From positions 1 to 42,101 of the IMG/VR virus record IMGVR_UViG_3300046736_000071: a DNA stretch of 42,101 nucleotides. One strand, written 5' to 3'. The translations under genes were made by a program, and so were the position numbers. The notes under the pieces were generated by a model. It was not told where the DNA came from, did not search any database, and worked only from the letters and a program-made list of their open reading frames with translations. Positions 17,333 to 24,736 of the stretch are shown here, piece by piece. Positions within the stretch are counted from its first letter, which is position 1, and each line of letters opens with the position of its first letter. The DNA comes from a virus.

Positions 17333-17728
17333 CTAGAGATTCGATCCCCCCCTCGTCCGTCCGGTCCATCCGTCGAACCGTCTGGTCTTTCGAGAATGAC
17401 ACGCGCGACAGAGCGATTGGAGGTTTGTCTCATCAAACATGAGCGATGGATCCCGTCGTCGATGCGGAACGATGTGGTCGACGGCGATGGCCGCGACCAG
17501 GCGGCCTGCCGCTCGGCATTGACTGTGCTCGATCGCGGGACCACGCAGACGATCCCCGCACCATGGATGAACCACGAGCCACGCCGCCGCGAACGCGTCC
17601 CACTCTGGGGTGTAGCCTCGGCGACGAGCGGACGGCCGCGGCGGTTGCACGATAGGCGGATGCGTCGCACAGGGGAGGACATTCCGGCAGCCAGTGTGAG
17701 GACACGGTTTGGTGAACGCCCGCGCCAT
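17333..17728 (-). CDS. HNH endonuclease
   Basis: A 131-residue nuclease. The HNH core is AIAVDHIVPHRRRDPSLMF with Asp84-His85, Asn102 in ETNLQSLC, and the zinc pair Cys107-x-x-Cys110 followed by His111. An upstream cysteine pair (Cys9, Cys14) may bind a second metal. Small HNH proteins encoded next to the terminase small subunit are needed with the terminase for cos cleavage in HK97-type phages, which is the likely role here; a homing nuclease is less likely because no host gene is interrupted. Confidence 0.92.
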   Translation of the reverse strand: MARAFTKPCPHTGCRNVLPCATHPPIVQPPRPSARRRGYTPEWDAFAAAWLVVHPWCGDRLRGPAIEHSQCRAAGRLVAAIAVDHIVPHRRRDPSLMFDETNLQSLCRACHSRKTRRFDGWTGRTRGGSNL

Positions 17729-17731
17729 CCA

Positions 17732-18220
17732 TCACCACTCCTGGAACAGCAGCCCTTGCGGCATGGTTGGCTGCTGCAGCGCCGGCTCGTCGTAGAGCTG
17801 CTCTTCCACTTCGACGTGCACACCTGGTGGAAACCCGATCGACGCGTAGACCTTGCGCGCGAGGACCTGGGAGACCTGTCCGTCATCGACCCACACGACG
17901 CGGGTGAGTGCATCCTTCACCGCGCGGACCAGCTTGTCGAGGTCCGGCCGCTTCGTGTGCGTGACGACTTTCTTCGGCAGCGACGCTGGCCTAGGGAGCT
18001 GGAATACAACGCGCAGGGTAATGGCGCCGCCGAGTTGCCCAGCCTTCGCGACGTGCTGCTGCGCCGTGTAGGCGACGAGCTGCTGCCACTCCTTCAGCCT
18101 CGGGTTATCGGACGTGACGATCGGGAACCGCGCACCCTTGGGCATGAAGGCGCGCGAGGATCCCTTCGGCTGGGCGATGCCGATGACGTCGAAGGCGATG
18201 AGGCGCCCGTGCTCGGTCAT
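17732..18220 (-). CDS. RusA-like Holliday junction resolvase
   Basis: A 162-residue endonuclease that resolves branched DNA before packaging. The RusA acidic cluster is visible: TKRPDLDKLVRAVKDAL (Asp93, Asp95, Asp103) and VVWVDDGQV (Asp112, Asp113), with the N-terminal beta strand GRLIAFDVIGIAQPKGSSRA. The C-terminus carries a QPTMPQGLLFQEW tail not needed for catalysis in the family. It overlaps the upstream gene by 4 bases and is followed by the HNH gene, a normal end for a replication module. Confidence 0.93.
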   Translation of the reverse strand: MTEHGRLIAFDVIGIAQPKGSSRAFMPKGARFPIVTSDNPRLKEWQQLVAYTAQQHVAKAGQLGGAITLRVVFQLPRPASLPKKVVTHTKRPDLDKLVRAVKDALTRVVWVDDGQVSQVLARKVYASIGFPPGVHVEVEEQLYDEPALQQPTMPQGLLFQEW

Positions 18221-19128
18221 TGGTCGGCGAGGCGACGATTAAGCTTCTCGACCCACTCGGCGTCGGTTTCCGGCTCATCGAGCACGTCGGTGCGTTCCTC
18301 GGCGACGTCGACGCCAGCGCAGTCCTGGCCGACGCGGAGGCCCGGATCCCAGAACTCGGCCGGATCCGCCTGCAGCATCATCCCGCAGAGGGTGCAGTAC
18401 TGCCGCTTCTCGCCTGGTGCCGGGTCGTTGGCGACGTGCATCGCCGCCAGGAGCGCCGGCACCACGACGCCGTTCAGCACGCTGCCGTCGAGGATCGCCG
18501 CCTCGCACTTCTTGACGAACTCGGCGAGCTGGTGCCGGTCGGTGTGCTCGAGCGCGTCGAGCTGCTCGCGCGTGACGAGGTAGCGGGCGCGTCGCAGGCG
18601 CTCGATGAGGGCGGGCGTGTTGGCCTCGCGGTCGGCCTGGAGCATGGCGTCGCGCGCGGTCTGTTCGGCCGCAGCGTCGAAGGGCAGGCCTGGCTGGTTC
18701 GTGCCGTTGGCGAGCTCGATCGAAAGCCGGTGCAGGGCGACGTTGGCCTTGTCGAACGCGGCGCGCGCTTCGGTCAGGCGCTTCTTCGCCCGGGCGAGAT
18801 CAAGCTCGGTCGCTTCGATCGCGGCGTTGGCGGCGCGCAGCTTGTCGCGGTCGTCATCGCTCAGGCCGCGAACGACGACTGGCTCGGCGCGCTGTTCCTC
18901 CTCGAGGATGGCGGCGGCCTGCGTGATCGGGCTTTCCGTGCTTGCCCTGGCAGGGTCTGTCTCGCTGTTTGTAACGCTGTCGGTTACAGCGTTACATTCG
19001 GCCTCCTTCGGGTGCCGCACGCGGTGCGAGCGCGGCTTCTGCTTCCCGCGCGTCGCCGGCGCCGGTAGGTTCGGCTGATGGTCGGGGTCAGATCCGTTGG
19101 GCTTGTTTTTCTTCGGGCTCGGGCTCAT
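18217..19128 (-). CDS. Coiled-coil protein with C-terminal zinc-ribbon-like motif
   Basis: A 303-residue protein of unknown role. After a basic Pro/Asn-rich start (MSPSPKKNKPNG) comes a long heptad-rich region (about 75-130, including LRAANAAIEATELDLARAKK), then helices, then CTLCGMMLQADPAEFW and a later Cys in RVGQDC, which could form a zinc site. AAGGAG lies six bases before the ATG at 19128, and ATGA overlaps link it to both neighbours. Its place between a winged-helix gene and RusA suggests a replication or recombination accessory role, not demonstrated. Confidence 0.72.
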   Translation of the reverse strand: MSPSPKKNKPNGSDPDHQPNLPAPATRGKQKPRSHRVRHPKEAECNAVTDSVTNSETDPARASTESPITQAAAILEEEQRAEPVVVRGLSDDDRDKLRAANAAIEATELDLARAKKRLTEARAAFDKANVALHRLSIELANGTNQPGLPFDAAAEQTARDAMLQADREANTPALIERLRRARYLVTREQLDALEHTDRHQLAEFVKKCEAAILDGSVLNGVVVPALLAAMHVANDPAPGEKRQYCTLCGMMLQADPAEFWDPGLRVGQDCAGVDVAEERTDVLDEPETDAEWVEKLNRRLADQ

Positions 19129-19406
19129 GCGGTCTCCTTCGGCTCGACGAGGCGATACACGACGCGGCCGGTCGCGTGGTCGCGGGACACGATGCGGATG
19201 TCGTAGCCGGCCTCGCGACACTCGCTGAGGCGGCCGGTGTATTTCAGGGCGATGGCGGCGAGCTCGTGGTTCGACGCGTCGCCCTGGCGCAGGCGGTCGA
19301 GGACCGCGTAGCACTGGCGTCGGAGGCGCGGGCGCTCGGCGACAGGAACCGCCGCGGTGATGGGCATCGGGTCCGGGGCGCCGGGGAACAGGGCGGGTTG
19401 CGTCAT
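19125..19406 (-). CDS. Winged-helix DNA-binding protein
   Basis: A 93-residue protein. RLRRQCYAVLDRLRQGDASN and ELAAIALKYTGRLSECREAG form a helix-turn-helix and GYDIRIVSRDH the start of a wing, a pattern common in small phage helix-turn-helix proteins placed near replication genes. The start at 19406 (MTQPALFPG) is preceded by GGAGA; the longer open frame to 19562 lies over the replication gene. It probably assists replication or regulates the operon. Confidence 0.8.
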   Translation of the reverse strand: MTQPALFPGAPDPMPITAAVPVAERPRLRRQCYAVLDRLRQGDASNHELAAIALKYTGRLSECREAGYDIRIVSRDHATGRVVYRLVEPKETA

Positions 19407-19419
19407 GGGGGGATCTCCG

Positions 19420-20403
19420 TCAGGCGGATTGCGGCTTCGACCGCGCGTGCTTGGCCGCGTCGTAGGCCTTCTGGACGACCCGGCTGTTGTAGGTGACCTT
19501 CGCCTTCGCGCACGCCCACTTGATCGCCTCGATGGCATCACCATCGGGGATGGCGCGCCCAAGCTGCCCGAGGACGTCGTGCGTGATGCGGAGGATGACG
19601 CGGTAGTTTTCTTCGGCCTCAGCGTTGCGCGCCTGATAGGCGGCCTCTTCCGCTGGCGTCCGACCGGCGTCCGTGAATTCCGCGTCAGCGGTGTTCTTGA
19701 TCTCTTGTTCTTGCCCTTGTGGCTCTTCCGCGGCGCGGTCCTGGCTAGGTACGGTGAGGATGCGCCCGGGCGCTCGGACAGGCGCGCCCGCGGGCCCGGG
19801 CGGGCGCGGAGTCCGAGCGGACATCGCTAAATGTCCGGCCGGAGTCCAGCCGGACAAGGCATTTCCATCCGGACTCCGGTTGGACAGAGGGTCTGTCCGA
19901 GGCTTGTCCGGCTGGACATTACAGTCCCTGAGTCCGGCCGGACGCTGCGCGGACAGGGGTTGTCCGGCCGGAGTCCGAGCGGACACGTCGGGTGGTACAG
20001 GCGCCGGCGGTGGCGCTGACCCGCTCAGAGGTAGGCTGGACGAGGGAGATGGGGCGGGCACGCCCCCGCGGGCGAGCCGCTTGCGCTCGCTGTCGGCCTT
20101 GCGCCTGGCCTTCACGTCGGCGGCGCTGTCGTTGTGATCGTGGTAGTCGTGTATTTGATAGCCGCCGGCCACACGCTCCCAGAGGTGGACGCGGACGAGG
20201 ACCTCGGCGATCGACTCGCCTTGCATCGTCGTGATTTCCTCGTCCGGGATGAAGCCGTCGGTCAGGTACTTGTTCGCGTAGAGCAGGGCGACGGTGTACT
20301 GCCCGACGACGCGCTGTAGGCACTCCTCTCCTGGGAGGAGGGCCGCCGCGCGGAGCGTCTTCCGATGGAGCGCGAAGTTGTCGTCGAGCCGAGCCCAGGG
20401 CAT
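19420..20403 (-). CDS. Putative replication initiator (DnaD/replisome-organiser type)
   Basis: A 327-residue protein. The N-terminus (MPWARLDDNFALHRKTLRAA, then PDEEITTMQGESIAEVLVRV and YQIHDYHDHNDSAADVKARR) has the winged-helix pattern of phage replisome organisers. The middle (about 130-245) is a low-complexity linker with repeated S-x-R-x-P-x-G units (SARTPAGQPLSAQRPAG). The C-terminus (ITHDVLGQLGRAIPDGDAIE, then WACAKAKV) is helical. The linker DNA carries dense inverted repeats, recalling lambda O, whose origin lies inside its own gene. Initiator is an inference from domain order and repeats; it starts at the ATG at 20403. Confidence 0.72.
   Translation of the reverse strand: MPWARLDDNFALHRKTLRAAALLPGEECLQRVVGQYTVALLYANKYLTDGFIPDEEITTMQGESIAEVLVRVHLWERVAGGYQIHDYHDHNDSAADVKARRKADSERKRLARGGVPAPSPSSSLPLSGSAPPPAPVPPDVSARTPAGQPLSAQRPAGLRDCNVQPDKPRTDPLSNRSPDGNALSGWTPAGHLAMSARTPRPPGPAGAPVRAPGRILTVPSQDRAAEEPQGQEQEIKNTADAEFTDAGRTPAEEAAYQARNAEAEENYRVILRITHDVLGQLGRAIPDGDAIEAIKWACAKAKVTYNSRVVQKAYDAAKHARSKPQSA
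19775..19986. repeat. Cluster of TCCGG inverted repeats, candidate replication origin
   Basis: About a dozen copies of GTCCG/CGGAC lie in 210 bases inside the initiator-like gene. They include the perfect 12-bp palindrome GTCCGGCCGGAC (19932-19943), GTCCG-AG-CGGAC (19811-19822), TGTCCGGC-N9-GCCGGACA (19832-19856), TGTCC-N4-GGACA (19905-19918) and GGACA-N5-TGTCC (19951-19965). A 26-base unit recurs at 19831-19856 and 19960-19985 with few changes. Iterons inside an initiator gene are known in lambda; whether this is an origin is an inference. The DNA here is GC-rich, with no adjacent AT-rich unwinding element obvious. Confidence 0.6.
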
Positions 20404-20414
20404 GAGGGGGTTCC

Positions 20415-21080
20415 CTACGTCCGCCGAACGCTCTCGTCCATCTCCGCGTAGATCTCGATCCCGGGGATCGTGCACGTGCTCTTCATCGCCCGCACGACGC
20501 CGCCGATCTTCACGTCGTCGAGGCGCAGGTACTCGCGCGGGACGAGGGCCTCGTCGACGACGCGCCACTTCCAGACCTGGCGCTGACTGATGCCGGCGAC
20601 CTTTGGGGTGACGTCTGGCAGCACGACGGCCGGCGGCGGCGCCGCGATCGCGCGCTCGAGGACGCCTTCGGCCCTGGCATGCTGGCCGCGGGATTCGAGC
20701 GCGGCGGCCTGGCGTGCGGCGAGCTCCTGGGCACGCTGGCGCTGCTCCTCGGCGAGGCGTTGCTCTTCGAGACGGCGGCGGCGGTCGTCCTCGCTTTTCC
20801 AGACGACGCGCTCCCGTTTGACGCGCGTGATCTCGGCCTGCAGCGGTGCGAGGACTTCGCGCTCGCGGTCACAGAGCACCTTCCAGGCGCGATGCGCGGC
20901 GTTCTTGAGCGGCAGGAACCAGTCGGTGATGCGCCGCTCGGCCCGCGCGAGCGTGAGCAACTCGCGGCCGGCGAGCTCGTAGGAGGGGGCATCGGTGACG
21001 GCGAGGCCTTGGGCGGTGACGAGGGCGACCTGGACGTCGCTCTCGATCGGGCGCGTGTCGATGGTTGCTGTGGCGTTCAC
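20415..21080 (-). CDS. Coiled-coil protein of the recombination module
   Basis: A 221-residue protein starting at a GTG that overlaps the upstream stop (GTGA). Helical N-terminal part (ELLTLARAERRITDWFLPLK), a long charged coiled coil (about 85-140, RRRLEEQRLAEEQRQRAQEL) and a compact C-terminal part (WKWRVVDEALVPREYLRLDD, later IPGIEIY). Proteins of this plan are common beside phage exonuclease and annealing genes and have no settled name. A DNA-recombination accessory role is inferred from neighbours. Confidence 0.78.
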   Translation of the reverse strand: MNATATIDTRPIESDVQVALVTAQGLAVTDAPSYELAGRELLTLARAERRITDWFLPLKNAAHRAWKVLCDREREVLAPLQAEITRVKRERVVWKSEDDRRRRLEEQRLAEEQRQRAQELAARQAAALESRGQHARAEGVLERAIAAPPPAVVLPDVTPKVAGISQRQVWKWRVVDEALVPREYLRLDDVKIGGVVRAMKSTCTIPGIEIYAEMDESVRRT

Positions 21081-21310
21081 TCCCAGCCCTCCTCTCGCTT
21101 CAACAGTTCGAGGTCGTCGAGGCGCTGCCGCAGCTCGGTGATGGCGTCATCGATCGCCTCTTCCCTGCTGCCGCCAACGCCGACGGTCAACCCGTCACAG
21201 ATGCCGCTGTCGGTGTCCAGCCATGCCTCGAATGAACCTGGAACGCTGACGACGTGCAGCACGGTGCATTCACCGTCCGCGTTTTTCGGGATGCGCTCAA
21301 TCGCGTTCAC
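21077..21310 (-). CDS. Small acidic protein, unknown
   Basis: A 77-residue protein read from a GTG at 21310 (NAIERIPKNADGE) that overlaps the exonuclease stop (GTGA). The longer frame upstream is an overlap of the exonuclease gene. A beta-hairpin-like start (CTVLHVVSVPGSFEAWLD) is followed by an acidic helix (REEAIDDAITELRQRLDDLE). The junction sequence GGGAGTGAACGC recurs at the start of the next gene. No family recognised. Confidence 0.7.
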   Translation of the reverse strand: MNAIERIPKNADGECTVLHVVSVPGSFEAWLDTDSGICDGLTVGVGGSREEAIDDAITELRQRLDDLELLKREEGWE

Positions 21311-21951
21311 TCCCACCTCCGCTTCTGCCGGCGCCGGACCTCGGTCACCGTGGTCAGCGCGGCGAGGAAAATCGCCCAATCGTCGGAGTCGTCGTCGTCG
21401 TACGGCTCCACGTGGAACATCCCATCCTTCGTCAGGCGCACCGACACGCGCCGGATCGGCTCGTCGGCCAGGTCCGGCGACGTCTCGCGCAGGAGCTCCG
21501 CGTAGGCCGCCAGCTGCAGGTCCGCGGCGACATCCTTCGGGTGGCCCGTCTTGTAATCGGCAATCGTCAACACATCGTCGGACCAGCGGCCGAGCAGGTC
21601 GAGCGTGCCAGCGACGCGCCAGGTCGGCGAGCAGACGCGGAGCTCGCAGCTGTAGACGGTGAACCCGGAGAGCCTCCGGAAGTCGATGCCGGCCTGGACG
21701 TAGCCGCGCAGGTCGTCGCGGACGCTGTCGAGGTTCAGGTCGTCCTCGTTGAGGTAGTGGAGGGCTTCGTGCACGAGGGAGCCGCGCTCGAGCGCCTGGT
21801 CGAGGATGCCGGATGGCACGCGGGAGAAGTCGATGTACCCGGCGGCCTTGAGCACGGTGGTGACGGACGGGATGACGACGCCGTCGAGCGCATACGTGTG
21901 CGTCGAGGGTTCGAACGTCAGCGACGGGGCCGCGGCGGTCGTCATGTGCAC
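21307..21951 (-). CDS. PD-(D/E)XK exonuclease (Cas4/RecB-like)
   Basis: A 214-residue nuclease. Motifs in order: ERGSLVHEAL (His61), SCELRV (Glu103), GTLDLLGRW (Asp118), LTIADYKTGHP (Asp132, Lys134) and a helix with the conserved Gln in LQLAAYAELL (Gln146). This is the RecB/Cas4-type core also used by phage recombination exonucleases. With a candidate annealing protein two kilobases upstream in the same operon, a resect-and-anneal recombination pair is likely. The gene overlaps its neighbours at both ends. Confidence 0.9.
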   Translation of the reverse strand: MHMTTAAAPSLTFEPSTHTYALDGVVIPSVTTVLKAAGYIDFSRVPSGILDQALERGSLVHEALHYLNEDDLNLDSVRDDLRGYVQAGIDFRRLSGFTVYSCELRVCSPTWRVAGTLDLLGRWSDDVLTIADYKTGHPKDVAADLQLAAYAELLRETSPDLADEPIRRVSVRLTKDGMFHVEPYDDDDSDDWAIFLAALTTVTEVRRRQKRRWE

Positions 21952-22133
21952 TGCTCCAGCGAGCGCGCGGCGAGCTGCTGGGCGATGGCGGCGTACTTCT
22001 CCCAGACTTCCGGGAACGCGGCCTCGAGGCGGGCGCGGTTCTCGTCATCGGCCATCCGCCAGGCTTCAGCCAGGGCCTTCACAAACGACCCGCCGCGGCG
22101 GGCCATCGTCGTAATCGTGAGGTGGTCGCTCAT
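21942..22133 (-). CDS. Small helical protein, unknown
   Basis: A 63-residue protein from the ATG at 22133 (MSDHLTITT), overlapping the upstream small gene by 4 bases and the exonuclease by 10. The pattern GSFVKALAEAWRMADDENRA and AFPEVWEKYAAIAQQLA recalls a short helical protein often encoded beside phage recombination genes. Function unknown. Confidence 0.7.
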   Translation of the reverse strand: MSDHLTITTMARRGGSFVKALAEAWRMADDENRARLEAAFPEVWEKYAAIAQQLAARSLEQCT

Positions 22134-22264
22134 CGTTGGTGTCGCTGCTGGTAGCTGCTCAGGCCTTCGCCGCCGTGCCACACGGTCTCGTATTCGACCG
22201 GCGGCGGCGGCGCGCTGCGCTCGATGCGCGCGAGCAGCCCGGGATCTGCCGGCGTGTCGTCCAC
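22130..22264 (-). CDS. Small protein of 44 residues, GTG start
   Basis: Read from a GTG at 22264, 7 bases after the proposed stop of the frameshifted winged-helix gene. It encodes DDTPADPGLLARIERSAPP, then PVEYETVWHGGEGLSSYQ, with strongly GC third positions. The longer frame in which it lies is Arg-rich and non-coding upstream. Its stop overlaps the next ATG (ATGA). No family recognised. GGAGG is about 16 bases upstream, somewhat far, so the start is uncertain. Confidence 0.5.
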   Translation of the reverse strand: MDDTPADPGLLARIERSAPPPPVEYETVWHGGEGLSSYQQRHQR

Positions 22265-22271
22265 GGCTTCG

Positions 22272-22668
22272 TCAGGGCGCCTCCTTCGGCGCGCGCGCCA
22301 GGGCGATCCGACGGTTCGACGTCGTGCCCGTGGTGACCAGCGCGCTTCCTGACGTGGTAGTTCAGGGCATCGACCTGAACGCCGACCGCCATCGAAAGAT
22401 CGGCCGGACTCAGCGGACCCTTTTGCAGGGCGCTGTGAATCGCGGCGCCGTACTTCGACTCGTATACCGGCGCGTCGGACGAGGCGCGGGTCTTCGGCGC
22501 ACGAGGCGCCTTCGTGGCCGCGCGTGACGCCGGCGCCGAGGGGAGGTGGAACGCGTCGCGCATCTGCGCGATCAGCGCCTCGACCTTGGCCAAGCGTGCG
22601 GCGAGGTTGCCGCGCTCCTCCTCCATGGCGTCGAGCGCGCGGGCGATGCTGCTCTGACCGGGTGTCAT
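22272..22668 (-). CDS. Winged-helix protein interrupted by an apparent +1 frameshift
   Basis: From the ATG at 22668 the frame encodes a coiled coil (ALDAMEEERGNLAARLAKVE), a linker, and a helix-turn-helix (LSPADLSMAVGVQVDALNYH). After VRK, near base 22344, coding quality shifts to the adjacent frame, which continues ALVTTGTTSNRRIALARAPK and stops at 22272; this is a textbook wing. The frame as read instead runs to 22159 with a low-quality Arg-rich tail. One extra base at the run AAGCGCGCT explains it. It may be a sequencing indel, a real mutation or recoding. Expected product about 131 residues. Its start codon follows directly after the (GCCT)12 array. Confidence 0.6.
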
Positions 22669-22672
22669 GTGC

Positions 22673-23003
<331 letters not shown>

Positions 23004-23008
23004 GGGGG

Positions 23009-24121
23009 TTACTTCCCGAAGTTCAGGGACGACGCGTCGGGCGTGAGATCGACGTCGTCCTCGTCGCCCGGCTCTCGCTCGCGCGTGGTCACCGGTGCCG
23101 GCGCGGCCTCGGCCTTCGGGTCGGGCTTCGCCGCGGCTGGCTTCGGCGCCTCGGCGGCTTCGAGCTTTTCGAGCTTGCGGCCGTAGGGCTCATTGAGCGT
23201 CCAGTGCAGACGGACCCATGCCTTCTTCTCGTGGGCCTCCTTCGCGCTGGTGGCCAGGCGCTCGTTGATGGTTTCGTAGACGATGTTGCCGACGGTGACC
23301 TCGAACTTCTTGAGCGTGCCGCCTGCCTTCTTCTTGATTTCGCGTTCCTTGTACCCGGTGATGAGGACGGCCTCGGTGATGCCGCTCTTCGGCTTCTCGC
23401 CGTCGGCCTGGCCGTTCGCGCTGGCCTTGCTCGTGTCGCCGCTTCCGTTCGTTGACGCCGCGGCCGACGCGCGCTGTGGCTTGCCAGTCTGCCCGTCGAC
23501 GGCCTGCTCACGCAGGTAGTCGGGCATGTCCTCGAGGTTCTGGTCGAAGAGGTCGGAGCAGGCGAGCACCTGGCGGGTGAGCCCGATCATGGCGCGCTTC
23601 TGCGCGACGGCGAGGACGTCGTTCGCCTCGTCGGCCGGCGACGTGCGGATCTGGAGCACGGTGTAGGCGTCCCCGTCGCGCTTCTTCTTCCAGAGCTTCC
23701 GGCGCTGGTCGATCGGAGCCTCGTCCCACTCCTGATCGCAGACGGCGGCGCGCCAGCGCTTCTTGTCCTCGTCGCTCGACGCCTCCGCGGTGTACTCGCC
23801 GAGCACCTCACCGGTGACCTGGTGCACGGCCCGCTGTCGCACGCGATAGCGCGCGGCGTCCGGCGTCGAGAGGTCCTCTATCTCCGGGATGGCGCCGATC
23901 TGGAACGTCATCAGGAGCAGCTCGCCGCCGGGCTTCAGCAGCGTGTCCTTGTCGGAGCCCGGGAACGGGGCGCCGAAGTGGACGCCGCGCTTCATCACGC
24001 GTTGCTTGATCTCCTGGATGCGCGTCACGCGGGCGAGCACGACCTCCGTGCTCTGCGCGCCGCGGTCGAGGGTCTGTGTCTGGCTGCGCGCGAGATCGGC
24101 GACAGCGGTCATACCTGCCAT
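23009..24121 (-). CDS. Candidate single-strand annealing protein with OB-like C-terminal domain
   Basis: A 370-residue protein. The N-terminal part holds QRVMKRGVHFGAPFPGSDKD (about 40-59) and TLLKPGGELLLMTFQIG, a pattern shared by a widespread phage family found beside exonucleases. The C-terminal part after a Ser/Asn-rich linker (about 215-255) has KKFEVTVGNIVYETINERLA and KKAWVRLHWTLNEPYGRKLE, reminiscent of an OB fold for single-stranded DNA. The extreme C-terminus is acidic (EPGDEDDVDLTPD), as in DNA-binding proteins that recruit partners. Annealing function is inferred from pattern and from the exonuclease in the operon. A second ATG nine bases in is an alternative start. Confidence 0.7.
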   Translation of the reverse strand: MAGMTAVADLARSQTQTLDRGAQSTEVVLARVTRIQEIKQRVMKRGVHFGAPFPGSDKDTLLKPGGELLLMTFQIGAIPEIEDLSTPDAARYRVRQRAVHQVTGEVLGEYTAEASSDEDKKRWRAAVCDQEWDEAPIDQRRKLWKKKRDGDAYTVLQIRTSPADEANDVLAVAQKRAMIGLTRQVLACSDLFDQNLEDMPDYLREQAVDGQTGKPQRASAAASTNGSGDTSKASANGQADGEKPKSGITEAVLITGYKEREIKKKAGGTLKKFEVTVGNIVYETINERLATSAKEAHEKKAWVRLHWTLNEPYGRKLEKLEAAEAPKPAAAKPDPKAEAAPAPVTTREREPGDEDDVDLTPDASSLNFGK

Positions 24122-24158
24122 GCGGGGACCTGCCTTCCGTGAATGGGTGAGTGCGTGA

Positions 24159-24512
24159 TTACCTGGATTCGATGCGGACGTCGTCGACGCAGAGGCCGCG
24201 GTCGTCGAGGTGCGCGAGGAACTTCCGCCGGCGCTCGGCGATCACCTGGTCGACGCCGATCGTCGGATCTCGTGGTGGAACCCTGGCGTCTCGCGCTGGC
24301 AGTGGATGCACCTCAGCCGACCGTGGTCCCGTCCGAAGAGCCTCGCGTACTCGTGTCTCCCGACGAGACACTGCATCCATCTCGGCACGAACTGCGCGAC
24401 GACGGAGGCGACGGCGGATCTCATGGGTCAGCTCCTTGGCGCCGACGAGCAGCGCGTAGGCGACGGCGATCGCGACGGCGAGGACAACGTAGTCGTAGGT
24501 GCCGAGGTTCAT
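24159..24512 (-). CDS. Small membrane protein, 3' part overlapping a zinc-protein gene
   Basis: From the ATG at 24512 the first 30 residues form a membrane segment (YDYVVLAVAIAVAYALLV) followed by a basic stretch (RRRLRRRAVR). The frame stays open to 24159, but between 24424 and 24242 the third-position GC preference belongs to the overlapping zinc-ribbon gene. After 24245 it returns to this frame (IAERRRKFLAHLDDRGLCVD), where a GTG overlapping the zinc gene's stop could start a 28-residue peptide. So this is either one 118-residue overlapping gene, or a short membrane protein, a frameshift and a separate peptide. Confidence 0.45.
   Translation of the reverse strand: MNLGTYDYVVLAVAIAVAYALLVGAKELTHEIRRRLRRRAVRAEMDAVSRRETRVREALRTGPRSAEVHPLPARDARVPPRDPTIGVDQVIAERRRKFLAHLDDRGLCVDDVRIESR
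24242..24424 (-). CDS. Small zinc-ribbon-like protein
   Basis: A 60-residue protein. CLVGRHEYARLFGRD and LRCIHCQRETPGFHH give one Cys, a Cys-x-x-Cys pair and the TPGF ending typical of a common small phage family that likely binds zinc. The ATG at 24424 has AGGAG seven bases upstream, which supports this frame over the overlapping membrane-protein frame; third positions are also GC-rich here. Function unknown. Confidence 0.7.
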   Translation of the reverse strand: MRSAVASVVAQFVPRWMQCLVGRHEYARLFGRDHGRLRCIHCQRETPGFHHEIRRSASTR

Positions 24513-24736
24513 GACGCACGCTCCGTGACGATCTCGATGGCCTGCCGATGGGACGTGCGGCGCTTGACCGAGCGCGCGATGCCGTGGCACTCCGGGTCAT
24601 GGCCGCACGCGGTGCAGTGACAGCGGCCGGTGCTCTTCGGCTGGACGTAGGTCCGGCACACCGGCGGGATCGGCTTCGACGTTGGCCAGGTGTCCGCCTG
24701 GCACTGGCAGCGCGCGGGGCGACGGTCGGCTGACAT
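24509..24736 (-). CDS. Cysteine-rich small protein
   Basis: A 75-residue protein from the ATG at 24736. Seven cysteines with histidines are arranged as CQCQ, PVC and CHCTACGHDPECHG, suggesting one or two zinc sites. The C-terminal helix is basic. It overlaps the upstream stop by one base (TGATG) and the next start by four (ATGA), so it sits in a tightly coupled chain. A small nucleic-acid-binding or host-takeover protein is possible, but no family is recognised. Confidence 0.72.
   Translation of the reverse strand: MSADRRPARCQCQADTWPTSKPIPPVCRTYVQPKSTGRCHCTACGHDPECHGIARSVKRRTSHRQAIEIVTERAS

Noticed and set aside
17324-18583. 419-codon open frame on the + strand
   Set aside because: Antisense of the HNH and RusA genes, both with catalytic motifs.
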